Source: Dactylonectria macrodidyma
Taxonomy: Eukaryota; Ascomycota; Sordariomycetes; Hypocreales; Nectriaceae
NCBI GenBank assembly: GCA_020744425.1
Contig: JAGMUV010000021.1
Coordinates: forward strand, 186,001 to 250,000
Length of the DNA stretch: 64,000 bases
Direction of reading: 5' to 3'
The notes under the pieces were generated by a model. The model saw only the letters and a list, made by a program, of their open reading frames with translations. It ran no database searches and was not told the origin of the DNA. Position 1 is the stretch's first letter. Each line of letters opens with the position of its first letter. The translations under genes were made by a program, and so were the position numbers. This document shows positions 41,220 through 52,380 of the stretch, in pieces.

Positions 41220-42819
41220 TATCGCCACCCACGTGGTCGAGGTCCTCCGAAACTACGGCATAACCCACAAGGTGGGATATTTCACACTCGATAACGCTAG
41301 CAATAACGACACGGCGATGGAAGAAATTGGGAAGGCGCTCGGTTTCGAGGGTAAAACTCGGCGATTGCGCTGCTTTGGCCATATCCTCAATCTCGCCGTT
41401 AAGGCACTTCTTTTTGGCCATAATTCTGAGACTTTCGAGGACGATATCCAAGGGAATGAGACCCTTGACGCGAAGGCCCACGAGCTATGGAGACGGAAAG
41501 GACCAGTTGGGAAACTTCATAACCTCATCTTCTGGATCCACCGCTCAGACTCGCTTTACCAATCTCCTCCGGTCTCTTCAGCTTACCGCGTACAGCAAGT
41601 CTGACGATCCGGTGGTTCGAGCGAAGAAACCTCTAGATGTTATCATTGATGTGGTTACCCGTTGGCTTTCCACTCTTTATATAATTCGGCGTGCCCTTCT
41701 CCTTAAGGACTTCCTCGAGGACCTTTGGTATGAGCAGAAGAGCGAGTGGGAGGGGTTGGTATTGAGGGGAAAGAAGTCAAGCAGCGAGGTGCCGCTCTGC
41801 CTCAGGACGAGAACAAACTCGAGGAGAAGGACTGGGCCATTATTTCCTTATTTAACGAGGTCCTTCAACACTTCGAACATGTACTGATTACTCTCGAAGG
41901 CGACGGTCAGCAGCGCAAGCGGAAGGCAGGATATATTGAGGCATATGGGTGTCCGTGGGATATCCTGCTTGGCTATGAATACCTCCTTGGCAAAATGGAG
42001 TTATATAAGGCTGCTGCCCATCGATATCCCGATCCCGAGCACTTCAAGGTTAACATTAACCTCTGTTGGAAAAAGCTTGACAAGTACTACTCGCGGCTTG
42101 ACGAGACGCCGGTTTATTATGCCGCCATTGCACTTCACCCAGCGTATCGTTGGGGATATTTCGAGGAAGTGTGGGCGGACCGCCCAGACTGGATCCAAAC
42201 TGCAAAGTCCCTTGTAGAAGAACTATACCGGTCTCACTACGAGCCGCGAATTATCTCTCGGGATCGAGAACGCGGCGAGCCGGTCACGAAGAAGCGGCGC
42301 ATATATCGGAATCCCTTTGACGAGTATCGTGAAGAATCTCGTCAGGCTCCGACTCTATTACAACCACCTTCATCGATGGCTACCTTGTTACAAGCCGAGG
42401 ACGCGGCTAACAGTTTTACACATGCTGTTGGCGACGAATACAGCGATTGGTTCCGTGACGTCCACAAGTCCGACCAGAATATCCTAGATCCTATTAGCTA
42501 TTGTTATGAGAGACGGGAAGAGTATCCACGTCTGTCATAAATGGCTTTTGATGTGCTCTCTGTCCTTCCTATGTCTGCTGATGTTGAGAGGCTCTTCTCA
42601 ATATGTGGTCGAATGGTTCGAGACGATCGGGCCAGGCTGGACGCTAGTACGATCGGGATGACACAGACGGTGAGATCATGGCTTTGCGGAGGCTATATTA
42701 AGAGCACGGAGAAGCTCCTTGAAGATGTCAAGGTGCCAGGGACTGATCTGTTAGCTGAAATGAGCTTTGCGGAAGCCCGGGAGGCAACGGGTGGGAGGAT
42801 CACGTGTACTGTCCCATGA
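41198..42819 (+). pseudogene. Second hAT transposase, N-terminally truncated and frameshifted
   Basis: Recognisable blocks: HKVGYFTLDNASNND, RCFGHILNLAVKALL, KGPVGKLHNL (to about 41545, frame 1); DVVTRWLSTLYIIRRALLLK (about 41640, shifted frame); then frame 1 again from about 41770 (FEHVLITLEGDG, KLDKYYSRLDETPVYYAAI) to the dimerisation domain MAFDVLSVLPMSADVERLFS after an in-frame TAA at 42538-42540. The BED finger and N-terminus are absent, and no TIRs or target duplication were found. It belongs to a different hAT lineage from 32008-35164. Confidence 0.8.
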
Positions 42820-43335
42820 GATTCATATGCGATAAAATTTGTTTTGGGGCATTGCGATTGATGTTGTCAGAAGTGGGTTAATCTCGACACGCGACGGTAT
42901 GGTTAATAGGCCCAGAAGTATCAAGGGTTACAAGCCATACGTAAGTCGGCAACATCAAATGTTTATTAAGAGTAAGAGAGAGATTAAGGAGTAGTAGCAA
43001 AAGAAAAGAAAGGGATAGGTTTTGCTAATTGTTTATTTGGCTGTGATATCCGGTAATACCATAAGGAAATGGCAGACCATTTTACATCAGAAGTTCCTAA
43101 TACCATGGGTCTATTTGTTTATTTGCCCGAGTACCTCTTTCCGATTTGCAAGATTTGCCGGTTTGCGTTGCCTTTATGACGGGTCGATAAAACAAGAAAA
43201 CATATTAACGAGCTACTCCCTAATTCGCTTTGTATTGATACTGGTAAATGGCGTTAAGTTCGTTATAAGTACGGCGTCATCATGCCTCACCAGAATGGTT
43301 CATAAGGGAAGATGAAACAGCGGCTTTTCGCCTCG
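42820..43335. other. No supported gene
   Basis: AT-rich spacer between the hAT relic and the bZIP/DUF3425 gene. Confidence 0.4.
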
Positions 43336-44255
43336 CTAGGCGCGCCACTCATTATTAGAACGGAGAAGGCCCCAACATCCAGTAATGGTCCAGCCCCAGG
43401 TTCTGATAAAGGCTTCTGTTACTTCCCAACTGCTTGGATCCCAAGGTTCACGCCAAATAAGCATGCCTGGGTCGTGACCTGGAATGCGTCCGCGGAGGGC
43501 ATGGCAGAACTCCTCCTTATCAAAGGAGTCTAAGCCTCGTCGGAACAAATTGTCACGCATCTCAGGCACAGGGAGCACATCAATCCATGGGTGATGCAAT
43601 GTGGCGCATTGAAGATCCGTTGGTCGTAGCCCGTCTGGAAGTCGTGCCACGAGTGCTGTTGAGGTACTGGGTCGATGAGAGTCCGGCAAATTAAACGGCG
43701 ATAGAGCGTCGTCATCCATCTGCTCGGACGAGAGACCCAAGACGTCGATGTTGGCCAACAAAGCTCGGGTAAAGTTAAAGTGGGATAAGATTGGCAAGAT
43801 TGTAAGTTGTGGAGCACGCGCCATGTAGAGCTGATGCGCAAACGCCTCGAAACGTTGGAGGATCATCCGATTATGCTCTGATCCGGCTTTAAGAATATTG
43901 AGTCTCCCAACAGCGACCATGACGGCTCTCATATCAGAGACGTCGTATCTCCAATGTGCCGGAAGGTTCGAAGTTTGGGGGGCCGGAACAAGCTGTTGGC
44001 CTTCCGCACCGTCACCGCCACTAGGGCCAAGTTCCCTTCGTCTCCTCGACCCTACCGAGCGTTAGCAAGCCTAAAACAAGCCTAGGTCAACTATCATGCC
44101 ATACTGAGGATTCTTTGGTTATGGCGATTTTGGATCCTCCTTCTCTCTCTTGTATCCGATATACCCGACCAGTCGTCCTCGTGCCTGACCCATCTATCCC
44201 CGATGCAGTCTTGTTGTAGACCAGCTGTCACATTTCGGGATATCGGATTTTGCAG
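43336..44255 (-). CDS. bZIP transcription factor with DUF3425
   Basis: Exon 2 (44051-43336) carries the DUF3425 signature (LQCATLHHPWIDVLPVPEMR, DSFDKEEFCHALRG, PWDPSSWEVTEAFIRTWGW). Upstream, exon 1 ends at 44105 with DTRERRRIQNRHNQR, a bZIP basic region. The 53-bp intron 44052-44104 (GTATGG...GCTAAC...TAG) joins them into NRHNQRILRSRRRR, preserving the N-x3-Q-R-x2-R spacing. No ATG is present in the open stretch 44105-44255, so the start lies in another exon or was lost. Nuclear regulator; targets unknown. No clear leucine heptads were seen. Confidence 0.65.
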
Positions 44256-44984
44256 CTATGACAACAGTCAAGCTTTCTGCCCTTCATCATAAGGTTCCAC
44301 AGCCACTTTCCTCGTCACAGGCCTCGTCATCAGCTTCGTCACAAGCTATGGTCAGGAGGATAGCTAGATAAAGTCAAATAGTCCGTAGCATCCGGACCCT
44401 CTTGGCTGTACGAGGTCATCATCAGTCTCTTCATCTATAAGACTGACCCAAAAACCCTCATTAGATAGGAAGAATAGCAAGAGCTTCTCACACACATGAT
44501 CACTTCCATCTCCTAGATGCAACACCAGCATTACTGAAGTCAGCCATAATTGACGATATAGGGTTGTGACGGTGACTCGTGAGAGGATTAATCAAAGTTA
44601 GAATGATCAGGTCGATGCTAATGCAGATTAATGACAGCAGCAGATAGTTCTTCAGGGTTGATGACACGAGCAATCATTTACCGGTATTATCGTTTCACGA
44701 AGTCACCGCCCGGAGCGGGTTAATTGGCCGATCTTACCCCCACTTAGTACTAGCTTATCTTATGCAGCTGTCATCAACCTGCATTAGCGGCAATTACCTA
44801 TCCTCCATCCCCGGATTCGCCGAGTTGTGGGGTGCTTCCACGCTAAGAAGGCGGTGGATAGAGAAGTTTGGTTCGTTTCACTGTAACTAATTAAAGGGCA
44901 GACGAAGAAAAATTATTAAAGGGGCATAGACACGTCACTGCAGGTACATGAGGAACTCAGCTTATCTGCCGAACTATGGGAACC

Positions 44985-45012
44985 CCCCCCCCGCCCCGGG
45001 GCGGGGGGAGGA
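44985..45012. other. GC palindrome
   Basis: A run of C and G forming the perfect inverted repeat CCCCCGCCCCGGGGCGGGGG, in a region (44256-45209) otherwise without genes. It lies about 200 bp beyond the truncated Helitron Rep on its 3' side and could form a very stable hairpin or G-quadruplex. Function unknown. Confidence 0.6.
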
Positions 45013-45209
45013 GGGCACCAATGATAATCCTTATTCTTCTTCAGTAATGGGCGACTGATACACTGGCGCCTGGGCGCGAAAAATGACTAAGCCAGAAACC
45101 AGTACATGGCTTACGACAGGACTTTGAGGGGCAAATACGGAGAGCAATTGCCGAGCTGATCGCAAGGAAAGAAAAAAGAAAGACATATCGCCGTATCCAA
45201 ATCATGTAT

Positions 45210-46926
45210 ACGGCAAAGGTCTCGCTGCCTACTCTTCTTACCCAGTGAGTACCTCACACAGGTAGGGCTATGAGTATGAATCTGTGTGGCAGCCGCGAAG
45301 AAGTTGGCTTCCTCGTCAAACGGGGCGGCGAATTGTTGGCTATTGCGCAGCAGCGAGGAGATGTCCGACGTCACCGACCTCTTCGCCTGGACGGCGCAGA
45401 ATCCCTCTTGGTCCAGATCCTGCTTAAGACGTCAGCTCAACGTGGCTTCCTCGAACCGAGATGTGTGAACGCTACGGCCACCCATACCTCTGAGAACACA
45501 CTGTCAACATATTAGATGATCTGCTCCCGATAGGCCATCTCGCTCTCGCTTTGGACGTCCGCAAATACCAAGCCCAGATGCATATTCCCATGCAGCCAAA
45601 GCAGCCCGTGCACATAGAGTGCCCCGCACTCATTGGTCTCCACGGCACCGAAGTACTGGCTGACGCGCCCAAATACAGACTCCTTTCCAGCTTTCACATA
45701 AGTTAGTGCTCGAAGAATAACGTCATCTCCCGGTGGAAAAATATGGCCTAACTCATGGGATCCGATATAGGCAGCCGTGTACGCGTATACGCCATGTCAA
45801 GGCTTCGCAAGAAGACACTGGCTTCTTCAGGGTCACCGGTCCGGTATGCCGCCAGCCGTAGCTTTACCGAGTTCGTGATGTCGTTCGGGTTCAGCGTGAA
45901 CCAAATGGTCGGCACACCGTGCTGAATTATTAACGATTTGATCTTTCGCCGCATGCTCAAGCGAAGTTCTCTGGACATTGGCTGCCGGAAAGCCTATAGG
46001 GAAAGGCTCCTTAGAGGTTCCTTCACGCCGTCATCGGCCGTCTTACCTGAGCTCTCAAGTTCGATCTTAGCCGCCTCCAACCTCTCTGCACTCAGCGAGC
46101 GCACAATAGGCTCTACTTTTCGAAAGCTCTTCCTTGTGACGTTCAACATACTCACACGACGGTTCCTCGACCTCACTCCCAGGTTGAACACAAGAAAAGC
46201 GAAAATGTGATCGGTCGGAAACCGTCCGCCATGACGTCGCAGCACTACACCAGCCCATGTCCGGAGGCTCATGTTCCGGGACGAACAGAGGTTACTTGCC
46301 GCTGCCTCTACTCCACCACCATCGACATTTGTGTCCCTAGCGATGCCTGAGATGGCCTCTTCGATCAATCGAGAACCACCAACGCCGAAAGGAAACAGTG
46401 TGGGGAACGTCTTTGCGAAGAACGAAGTATTAAAAGAGTCTGCACATTCATCGCCCTGACAAAGATGGATGTACGGCTCAACGGCTTCTCTTCGCCGCCC
46501 ATATGCCGATCCTACCCACGTTCTTGGCCCCACTTGGTCGCCGGGTGAATCTACCCCCACGGCATCGCAGACGAATTGCAGCTTCTCCGCGTCTGCCACA
46601 TCTGGCGGGCCATCCAGCGCAAAAATGCCGGATGAAGTAACCTCATTGATCGGATTGGTAGAGGAGTCGGGCGCCACCTCGCTTCTGCCCTCTTCTCCAT
46701 CTGCTTCATTCTGACCCGGCTCTCGACGCTGTCCACCTGGTGCGTCTTCCCTTTGATTGAGCACTGCTAAGACCTCCCCGATATCCATGGATCCGTCGTC
46801 ATCTATCCCACGCTCCGTGGGCGGAACTGTTGAGACCGTATGACTAAGATGGTCCGATCTGCTAGTGGCAGAGATGTGGATACTATGTAATGAGCTGTAC
46901 TCCTTACAGACACATGTAACTTATGT
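45210..46926 (-). pseudogene. Helitron Rep domain, decayed, catalytic HUH altered
   Basis: From about 46926 downward: helitron-like N-domain (FFAKTFPTLFPFG, LRTWAGVVLRRHGGRF), then HGVPTIWFTLNPNDI, FLRSLDMAYTRTRL, then GRVSQYFGAVETNECGAL followed by YVHGLLWLHGN. The two-His motif of Helitron Rep reads Y-V-H here instead of H-V-H. In-frame TAG at 45994-45996 and 45748-45750 and a frameshift near 45706 break it. After 45512 another shift leads to FDEEANFFAAATQIHTHSPT and the similarity stops near 45210. The helicase half is missing. It probably formed one gene with the DUF6570-like part at 47086-48153. Confidence 0.8.
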
Positions 46927-47085
46927 TGTTGGATTGCGCAGGGATGCTGAGTGCACTTGATGAGAAAGTAGTTCTTATTGTTATTGTTCTTCTTGCAATC
47001 AAAGGACCTTTAAGACCTTATATCTTCGAGTGGTCCCTTCTAGGACTTAAGTCCTAGAAAGTCCTACGATCTAAGTTTTAGGACT
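46927..47085. repeat. Possible LTR-like insertion inside the Helitron gene
   Basis: About 160 bp starting TGTTGGATTGCGCAGGG separates the two Helitron coding blocks and has a copia-LTR-like beginning, but no matching end or target duplication could be fixed. Confidence 0.3.
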
Positions 47086-48153
47086 TCAAACCTTAATTAA
47101 CTTTAATCCTGAAGTTCCTTTTCGTTTTATAAGGAACGACCTGGGCTGTCCGCGTCTTTTCCCATGCCGACGGTTCGTTTCGCTCCATGCGCTCGTATAC
47201 CTGTGAGGGCGCCCATGGAGAGACCCGCCCCAGCTATCCATCTCGGCCACATCGATCTCTATGTCCGCATAATGAGGATTATTTTTCTTCAGCCAGACTA
47301 AAGCCCCTTCAATGACTCGGCGCCGCACAGAAAAGAGTGCCGATAGGTCACTTGGTGCCGGTTTCTCTGCGCCGTGCCACGACACATGGATTTCCTCCAT
47401 GACTGTCACGAGTGGATGAGGCAAGACCTTCGTGACCAGCTCTTGCACATTGTTCGGAAATACCGTGATATGCCCCTTGATATTCCTCGGGTACTCCACG
47501 CCCTGTCTTTTCCCATCCGGGATACAGTACCTCGTGATGAACCCGTAGCATGAGTTCAATGCTATCAGCTTCTCCTCGACCGGGGTCAGACCCTTGAGCT
47601 CATCGGGAAACATGTGCTCGCATCCGAGGCGGCAGTGTAGTTGGGCAGCCGGTGACAGGCTGCTCCGCTTCAGGTGACGCACACATTCTCCACAGCTCGA
47701 GATATTGCTCCCCATGGGAAAGCATGTCCGGCATGAAAGTGGTGAGCCGTCTCGCTTTTCGAGAGGACTCGACGCCCACTCGTCCCATGTTATTTTTTTC
47801 AACTCATCCGTCGTACACTTTCGATAACAGAAAATGCAGGTACATATCGGCAACGTGCTCGGATTATTGAACGCCTTGTAGAACTCCTGTACGGTTGACG
47901 TCTTCCGCTCCAGCGGAATAGGCCTACACCACTCCTGACTGTTGGACAGTCGCTCTTTTTCGTTGAAATCCTCCTCCAAACAACACAGGACACTGGCTAG
48001 CGCATGCCTGGCTCCCACTTCTCTTGTCTGACGTCGCACCTCGGTTCGAACACGCTTTCGTGGCGGCTGGCCTTTAGTTTGCTTACTCCAGTTCGTCGTG
48101 AGGAAGAGTATACCATCATACTGCTCTAGTTCGCGTAAGAATATGGACACCAT
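47086..48153 (-). CDS. Helitron-associated DUF6570-like protein segment
   Basis: A 355-residue open frame. It has Cys pairs (CTCIFCYRKCTTDE, CGECVRHLKR) and the conserved block PVEEKLIALNSCYGFITRYC followed by GHITVFPNNVQELVTKVLPH, which precedes the Rep domain in fungal Helitron polyproteins. It ends KRKGTSGLKLIKV at the presumed insertion. Upstream the frame runs back to about 48190 without a convincing start. Most likely the N-terminal third of a Helitron replicase rather than an independent gene. Confidence 0.65.
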   Translation of the reverse strand: MVSIFLRELEQYDGILFLTTNWSKQTKGQPPRKRVRTEVRRQTREVGARHALASVLCCLEEDFNEKERLSNSQEWCRPIPLERKTSTVQEFYKAFNNPSTLPICTCIFCYRKCTTDELKKITWDEWASSPLEKRDGSPLSCRTCFPMGSNISSCGECVRHLKRSSLSPAAQLHCRLGCEHMFPDELKGLTPVEEKLIALNSCYGFITRYCIPDGKRQGVEYPRNIKGHITVFPNNVQELVTKVLPHPLVTVMEEIHVSWHGAEKPAPSDLSALFSVRRRVIEGALVWLKKNNPHYADIEIDVAEMDSWGGSLHGRPHRYTSAWSETNRRHGKRRGQPRSFLIKRKGTSGLKLIKV

Positions 48154-48199
48154 AAAAGGTTTTAGATCGTTGTTGGTATAGCTTATCTCACCTCAGAAA

Positions 48200-48569
48200 A
48201 CTTAACGGCTACGAAATGTATGGAGGTAAATGGAAAGCGCCTCATGGATGATGCCGCACTAATCAATTTAGGAAATCGTACAGTACCTGACACATATCTT
48301 GAAGATATTCAGGAAGATATTAGAGCGTAAAGAAGCATTAATAGGATGTTTGGATGGTCAGTCCGTGGCAATAATAGAACTACGCGCCCCGAGAAGATCT
48401 CTTTGTATAGGTGGCAACCCGTTATTAAGCACACAAGACATCGATAGTATTCTACAACACCTACTCCATACTCTTCAATCCCTTAGCCTCAAGAGTATTA
48501 ACATGGTTCCTTCCCAAGTCTGCTAGAGAATCTGGAGAAATAAATCTAAAATTCAGAGACTAGACCAGA
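48200..48569. other. No supported gene
   Basis: AT-rich spacer with one 75-codon open frame (48299-48526, plus) lacking recognisable features. Confidence 0.35.
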
Positions 48570-49220
48570 TCAGGCATTGTCAGAAGTACGGTTCGTGTCC
48601 AGAAACTTCGCATTATAAGTTGCCGTCCGGGCGACCTTGCGTGCCGATCCGAGAATGTCCACCGGCGCGTGATCTTTGACGATCTCCCATAGCTCATCAA
48701 TCCTCTTCACGACCCAAGGCTCAAGCGGCCCTTTCTCCAACTCCACGAGCGATTCCTCCACCTGCTCCGTAGTCGCACCACCAATAATCATCTCATCTCC
48801 CAGGTTGCCATCCAACACTGAGTGAAACCTGACCCATCGGTACGCCAAGCCGACCCGGCTCACACCGGAGTCTTCCGAGAGCTGCCCAAACCCCTTGAGC
48901 AGCTTCAGGTAAGACGGTTTATAGAATAGGTTCCGTTGAATTTGGCCGTATGGCGTATTTGGATCCCAGCTGCCACGACCTTGCTCGATGTATTCCGGTG
49001 TCTTGGCGAGGAAGCCATTGCCCATAGGGGAGTAGGCTTGCAGCGAGAATCCAAGTTCTCTGAGCGTGGGGAAGAGCTCTGCTTCGTTGCGTCGTACAAT
49101 GAGACTGTAACTGGACTTGTAGACGGTGGGGAGGACGTAGTCTTTTGACTTGGCGGCATTGTAGATGTCTAAAACCTGGTCCTTGGTGAACACCGAAATG
49201 GCAACAAGCTTTGAGTCCTT
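48570..49220 (-). pseudogene. Aldo-keto reductase, N-terminal half missing
   Basis: Frame with SSYSLIVRRNEAELFPTLRE, LGFSLQAYSPMGNGFLAKTP, GLAYRWVRFHSVLDG and GDEMIIGGATTEQVEESLVE is the C-terminal part of an AKR of the aflatoxin-aldehyde-reductase type (NADPH-dependent reduction of aldehydes). The N-terminal (about 130 residues with the catalytic Asp, Tyr, Lys) is absent: similarity stops near 49220, next to a 30-bp poly-T tract (poly-A on the coding strand). The cofactor-binding end looks intact, but the enzyme cannot be active. Confidence 0.75.
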
Positions 49221-49232
49221 AAGCGCAGATAT

Positions 49233-49233
<1 letters not shown>

Positions 49234-49263
<30 letters not shown>
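49234..49263 (-). other. Poly(A) tract marking an insertion boundary
   Basis: Thirty T on the plus strand. On the minus strand it follows AATAAA (about 49300) and a short AT-rich tail, as at the 3' end of a LINE or processed retrocopy lying to the right (49264-49700). No coding part was recognised there. Confidence 0.5.
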
Positions 49264-49267
<4 letters not shown>

Positions 49268-49718
49268 AATATAAAGCAAATGTGAGATAAGATGTTTTAT
49301 TACTGGGGCGAAGCTTCTGGTAGTGACTTAGCTGGAGGATTCAATACTTCCATTCTATCAAATCTTGATATCATTTTTATATGCATTTGACTTGCAAGCC
49401 ACAGGCTTTCAACTCCTAGACCTGCATTACAAATGCAAGACCCAGGTCTCAACATGTGTAGTTAAGCCAAACAACTATTTCCTAATCAGGATAGCGAGCA
49501 TATGAGGGCCCGCTTCAGACAAATAATTTTTCTAACCTGCTTCTGAATAGCTGATTTGTAAGCGCTAGCGCTTCAGGAGGCCAAGCAACTTCAATGGCTT
49601 CCGCAATCAAGGAGACAAAGTTCAGACAAAGTCCAGACAAATTCATTCTCCATTTTGTCCGTTCGAGGGTTATTCATTACATATATGCAGGCACTACTGG
49701 TGATTTCCTGATTACAAA

Positions 49719-51118
49719 ATGGACGCGGGAACGGCCGACTCTATAGAGGCGGAGCTTGCGCTTCAACCTCGACGCCGACCAGGACGGCCTCGACTCTCGG
49801 AGATGACGGAAAACCGCGGTGACGAAGAAATCGTATGAAGGACCAATGCATTTGTGCTGAGAAATCCTAAGCTCACGCATCTTCTTAGGTAAAAAAGGTG
49901 AGACAAAGAATAGCGCAGCGATCCTACCGCAGTCGGAAGCAAGGCGCACTGGTTTTGGCCGAAGCGCGGGCCTCCAGACTTGAGGGATCCCTGAATAAAG
50001 CATTGCAGTCTTTCGCTCAGTTCCAGGATTATATTATTCAGAAAGGCCCTGCCAGTCTTCCTCCGGATATTCTTTTACATCTGAGCAAAACCGCCGTAAA
50101 GCTCACAACCATTGCCCAACAGGCACGGAGTGACAACGCAGCAGACAACAATGGTGGACAGACATATGCAGCAGACTTGCTGCAATCTTCCATTACAGAG
50201 GTTTCTAGGCCACTTCTGCCGTGGCTTAACCCAGACAAAGCTACTACGAGCGACCTTCAGCATGGTCTAAACCTACCGCAAGACGACAGTCTGAGAACAT
50301 ATTCCTTAACATATCGCATGCTTCATGCATGCTTGCTCCGCGCCATTGCAATATTCTCCCACCAGCTCCCGCCGAAAGATTGGGACCCTTCGAGCGTCCT
50401 GCTTGCTCTCAGCATCTCTCGCTCAGACGTTCTCGTGACGATGAGCGTGAGGCAGGCAAAAGAAATTACGGACGGATACTGGAGAGAGGCACAGTACACC
50501 GAGTCGACGCTGAATGTCCTCCCCAAGATGTACCGCACCATCGAAGGCACGCGCCAGTACGCCGTGCCACGATCCGCGCCACTGAAATTTCAGATGCTGC
50601 AGCCCGGACGCACGAGAACGGTGCTGCAGACGACGATTCCGGACCTCAAGGGCGAGTGGCTCGAGGCATGCGATGTCAAAGAATACCTTGCTGAGCGAGG
50701 CATATGTGTCCGCGGCGAAGACGTAGGAGATATGCTGGAGCTGGCTTTGCCCTCCGTCGATTCTGTTCCACTTCCTATGTATGATAGCACGGCCTTGACA
50801 CGTGCTGGCTTCACGATATTCGGGAGAGCGGATATTGAGGGTCAGCACATTCCATCCAGGCTCTGGAGCTTCACACCATCGCCGCAACAGTACGCAGACT
50901 TTTCGACACTGCAGCAACAGCAGAATGCCGTCGATCAGAATTTAAGTGTCCCGGCAGCGACACCTAGGGCCAGAATAACCATAAATCTCGACAAACTGGT
51001 TTCTGTGCTCGCATCAAACGCTGTTTGTTTAGGGCCTGCACCGGGGATTCAAAAAAGGGCAGTTGACCTAGCAATCAGGGAGTCAGTCATGGCGATGACA
51101 GGCGAGGCTTTGCGATAA
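49719..51118 (+). CDS. bZIP transcription factor
   Basis: Two exons, 49719-49832 and 49889-51118, give 447 residues. The intron 49833-49888 (GTATGA...CTAAG...TTAG, 56 nt) is phase 0. The basic region VRQRIAQRSYRSRKQGA lies at about residues 42-58, preceded by an AT-hook-like RRRPGRPRLSE. The rest is a long C-terminal domain (RMLHACLLRAIAIFSHQLPP) typical of fungal bZIP regulators of unknown target. The start is chosen because the first exon codes for a plausible basic leader. It looks intact and is flanked by damaged elements. Confidence 0.75.
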
Positions 51119-51474
51119 ACGGATTGACATTTCACGGAATCTTACAGCTTCCACGGCAGCTGATTGATTACGCAAGGCCATATCTCCAAGGGTCTTCGAA
51201 CTGCAGCAGCGCCCGAGCAAAGCCGACTCCCTTTTCACGGGAGTCAAGGTACCCTCACCGCGACGTATTCTTACATATATCGAATGGCCAAACTGGGTTA
51301 TCATTTGTTGAGCTACGGTATCTCCTTGACAGTCAAGTAGCAGCAACATAGACGCTGAATCAATACCTATCTCTCACTATAATTAATATGAGCTTTTACG
51401 TGTTGCCAAGCCTTTATTCCCGAGGGCAGAATATTACTGGATAAAAATAAACTGGTGCGCTCTGGAACAAGTCT

Positions 51475-52370
51475 TTGAAGCAAAAGGTCGAGGACCGCCT
51501 CCAGAAGAAAACACCACCGACCGAACGCTACGAACCTGAGGAGACTAACGTCGTCGTATCTGTTTCGGACCGAGGTGGAGAGGGTCTATCGAAATCTTAC
51601 CCCGCATTCAATATAAATTGGGAGGAAGTGGAAAAGCAGCTGCGAACTTGGAGCCCTCTGTTCCGCGGAGGGAGGAAACTGAAGATAGATGTCACATTTA
51701 TCTGCAAGTCCACGATTGATCCAGCTGCAATGAAGACCCGATCGAGCACACGGCCGAGTAACAAACGAAGGGGGGGGCTACGGGAAGACAATACGCCGAG
51801 CTGGAAGCTGAACAAGAAGAGGATGAGGCTGCAGGTCGACCGAATCATTGGTCCAAAGTTTATGAGATTATGCAATGCGATGGGCCTCCATGCTCTGTAA
51901 CGCAGTGCTTTCGTGATTCAGAGCAAGGAAACAAACATTTTCCCGCAAACGGCGAGGTTATGCAACAGCTTGTCACCTATTCCGAGAAAGGTAACAGATT
52001 TGAGAGCCAAGAGGATGTGCCACCATTTATTCGTGATATGATTTACAAAAACGACCGGCTCAGGGCCCAGCGCAAGGAGGACAGCAAGAAACGAAAGCGA
52101 GACTCGTTTTGAGACCGGTATCCGATCCATCTTATCAATGTCTTGCCTGGGCCCTCCAACCAAGTCTTGGCTGTAGCTCCCGCAGGGTCGCGACCTGAGG
52201 ACCCTGACGTGGACGAATGGAACATTCCTGAACCGAGAGATGACGCAATAAAGCGATATTGTATATGGCATTGTGCTCGGGTTCGCAGTGAGCCTTGGAA
52301 GGCGAGTTTCCAGAGGGCAGCTACGATCGCATTTCAGCAAGGTCTCGATCTCAAGCATGTATTGCCGCAC
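51475..52370 (+). pseudogene. Relic of a repeated fungal protein family, function unknown
   Basis: First block (FNINWEEVEKQLRTWSPLFR) in one frame to about 51770, where a run of seven G coincides with a frame change. Second block (MQCDGPPC, GNKHFPANGEVMQQLVTY, PPFIRDMIYKNDRLRAQRKE) follows to TGA at 52110-52112. Third block, same frame as the second (DVDEWNIPEPRDDAIKRYC, AATIAFQQGLDLKHV), runs to about 52370. I recognise the pattern from repetitive fungal proteins but cannot name the function. It ends directly beside the VOC gene stop codon. Confidence 0.5.
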
Positions 52371-52380
52371 AGCGGCATCA

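Noticed and set aside
8690..46788. Reassigned TAG codon or programmed read-through explaining the many in-frame TAGs
   Set aside because: Intact genes in the window use ordinary stops, and the TAGs occur only in duplicated or transposon-derived sequence together with frameshifts and deletions. RIP-type mutation is simpler.
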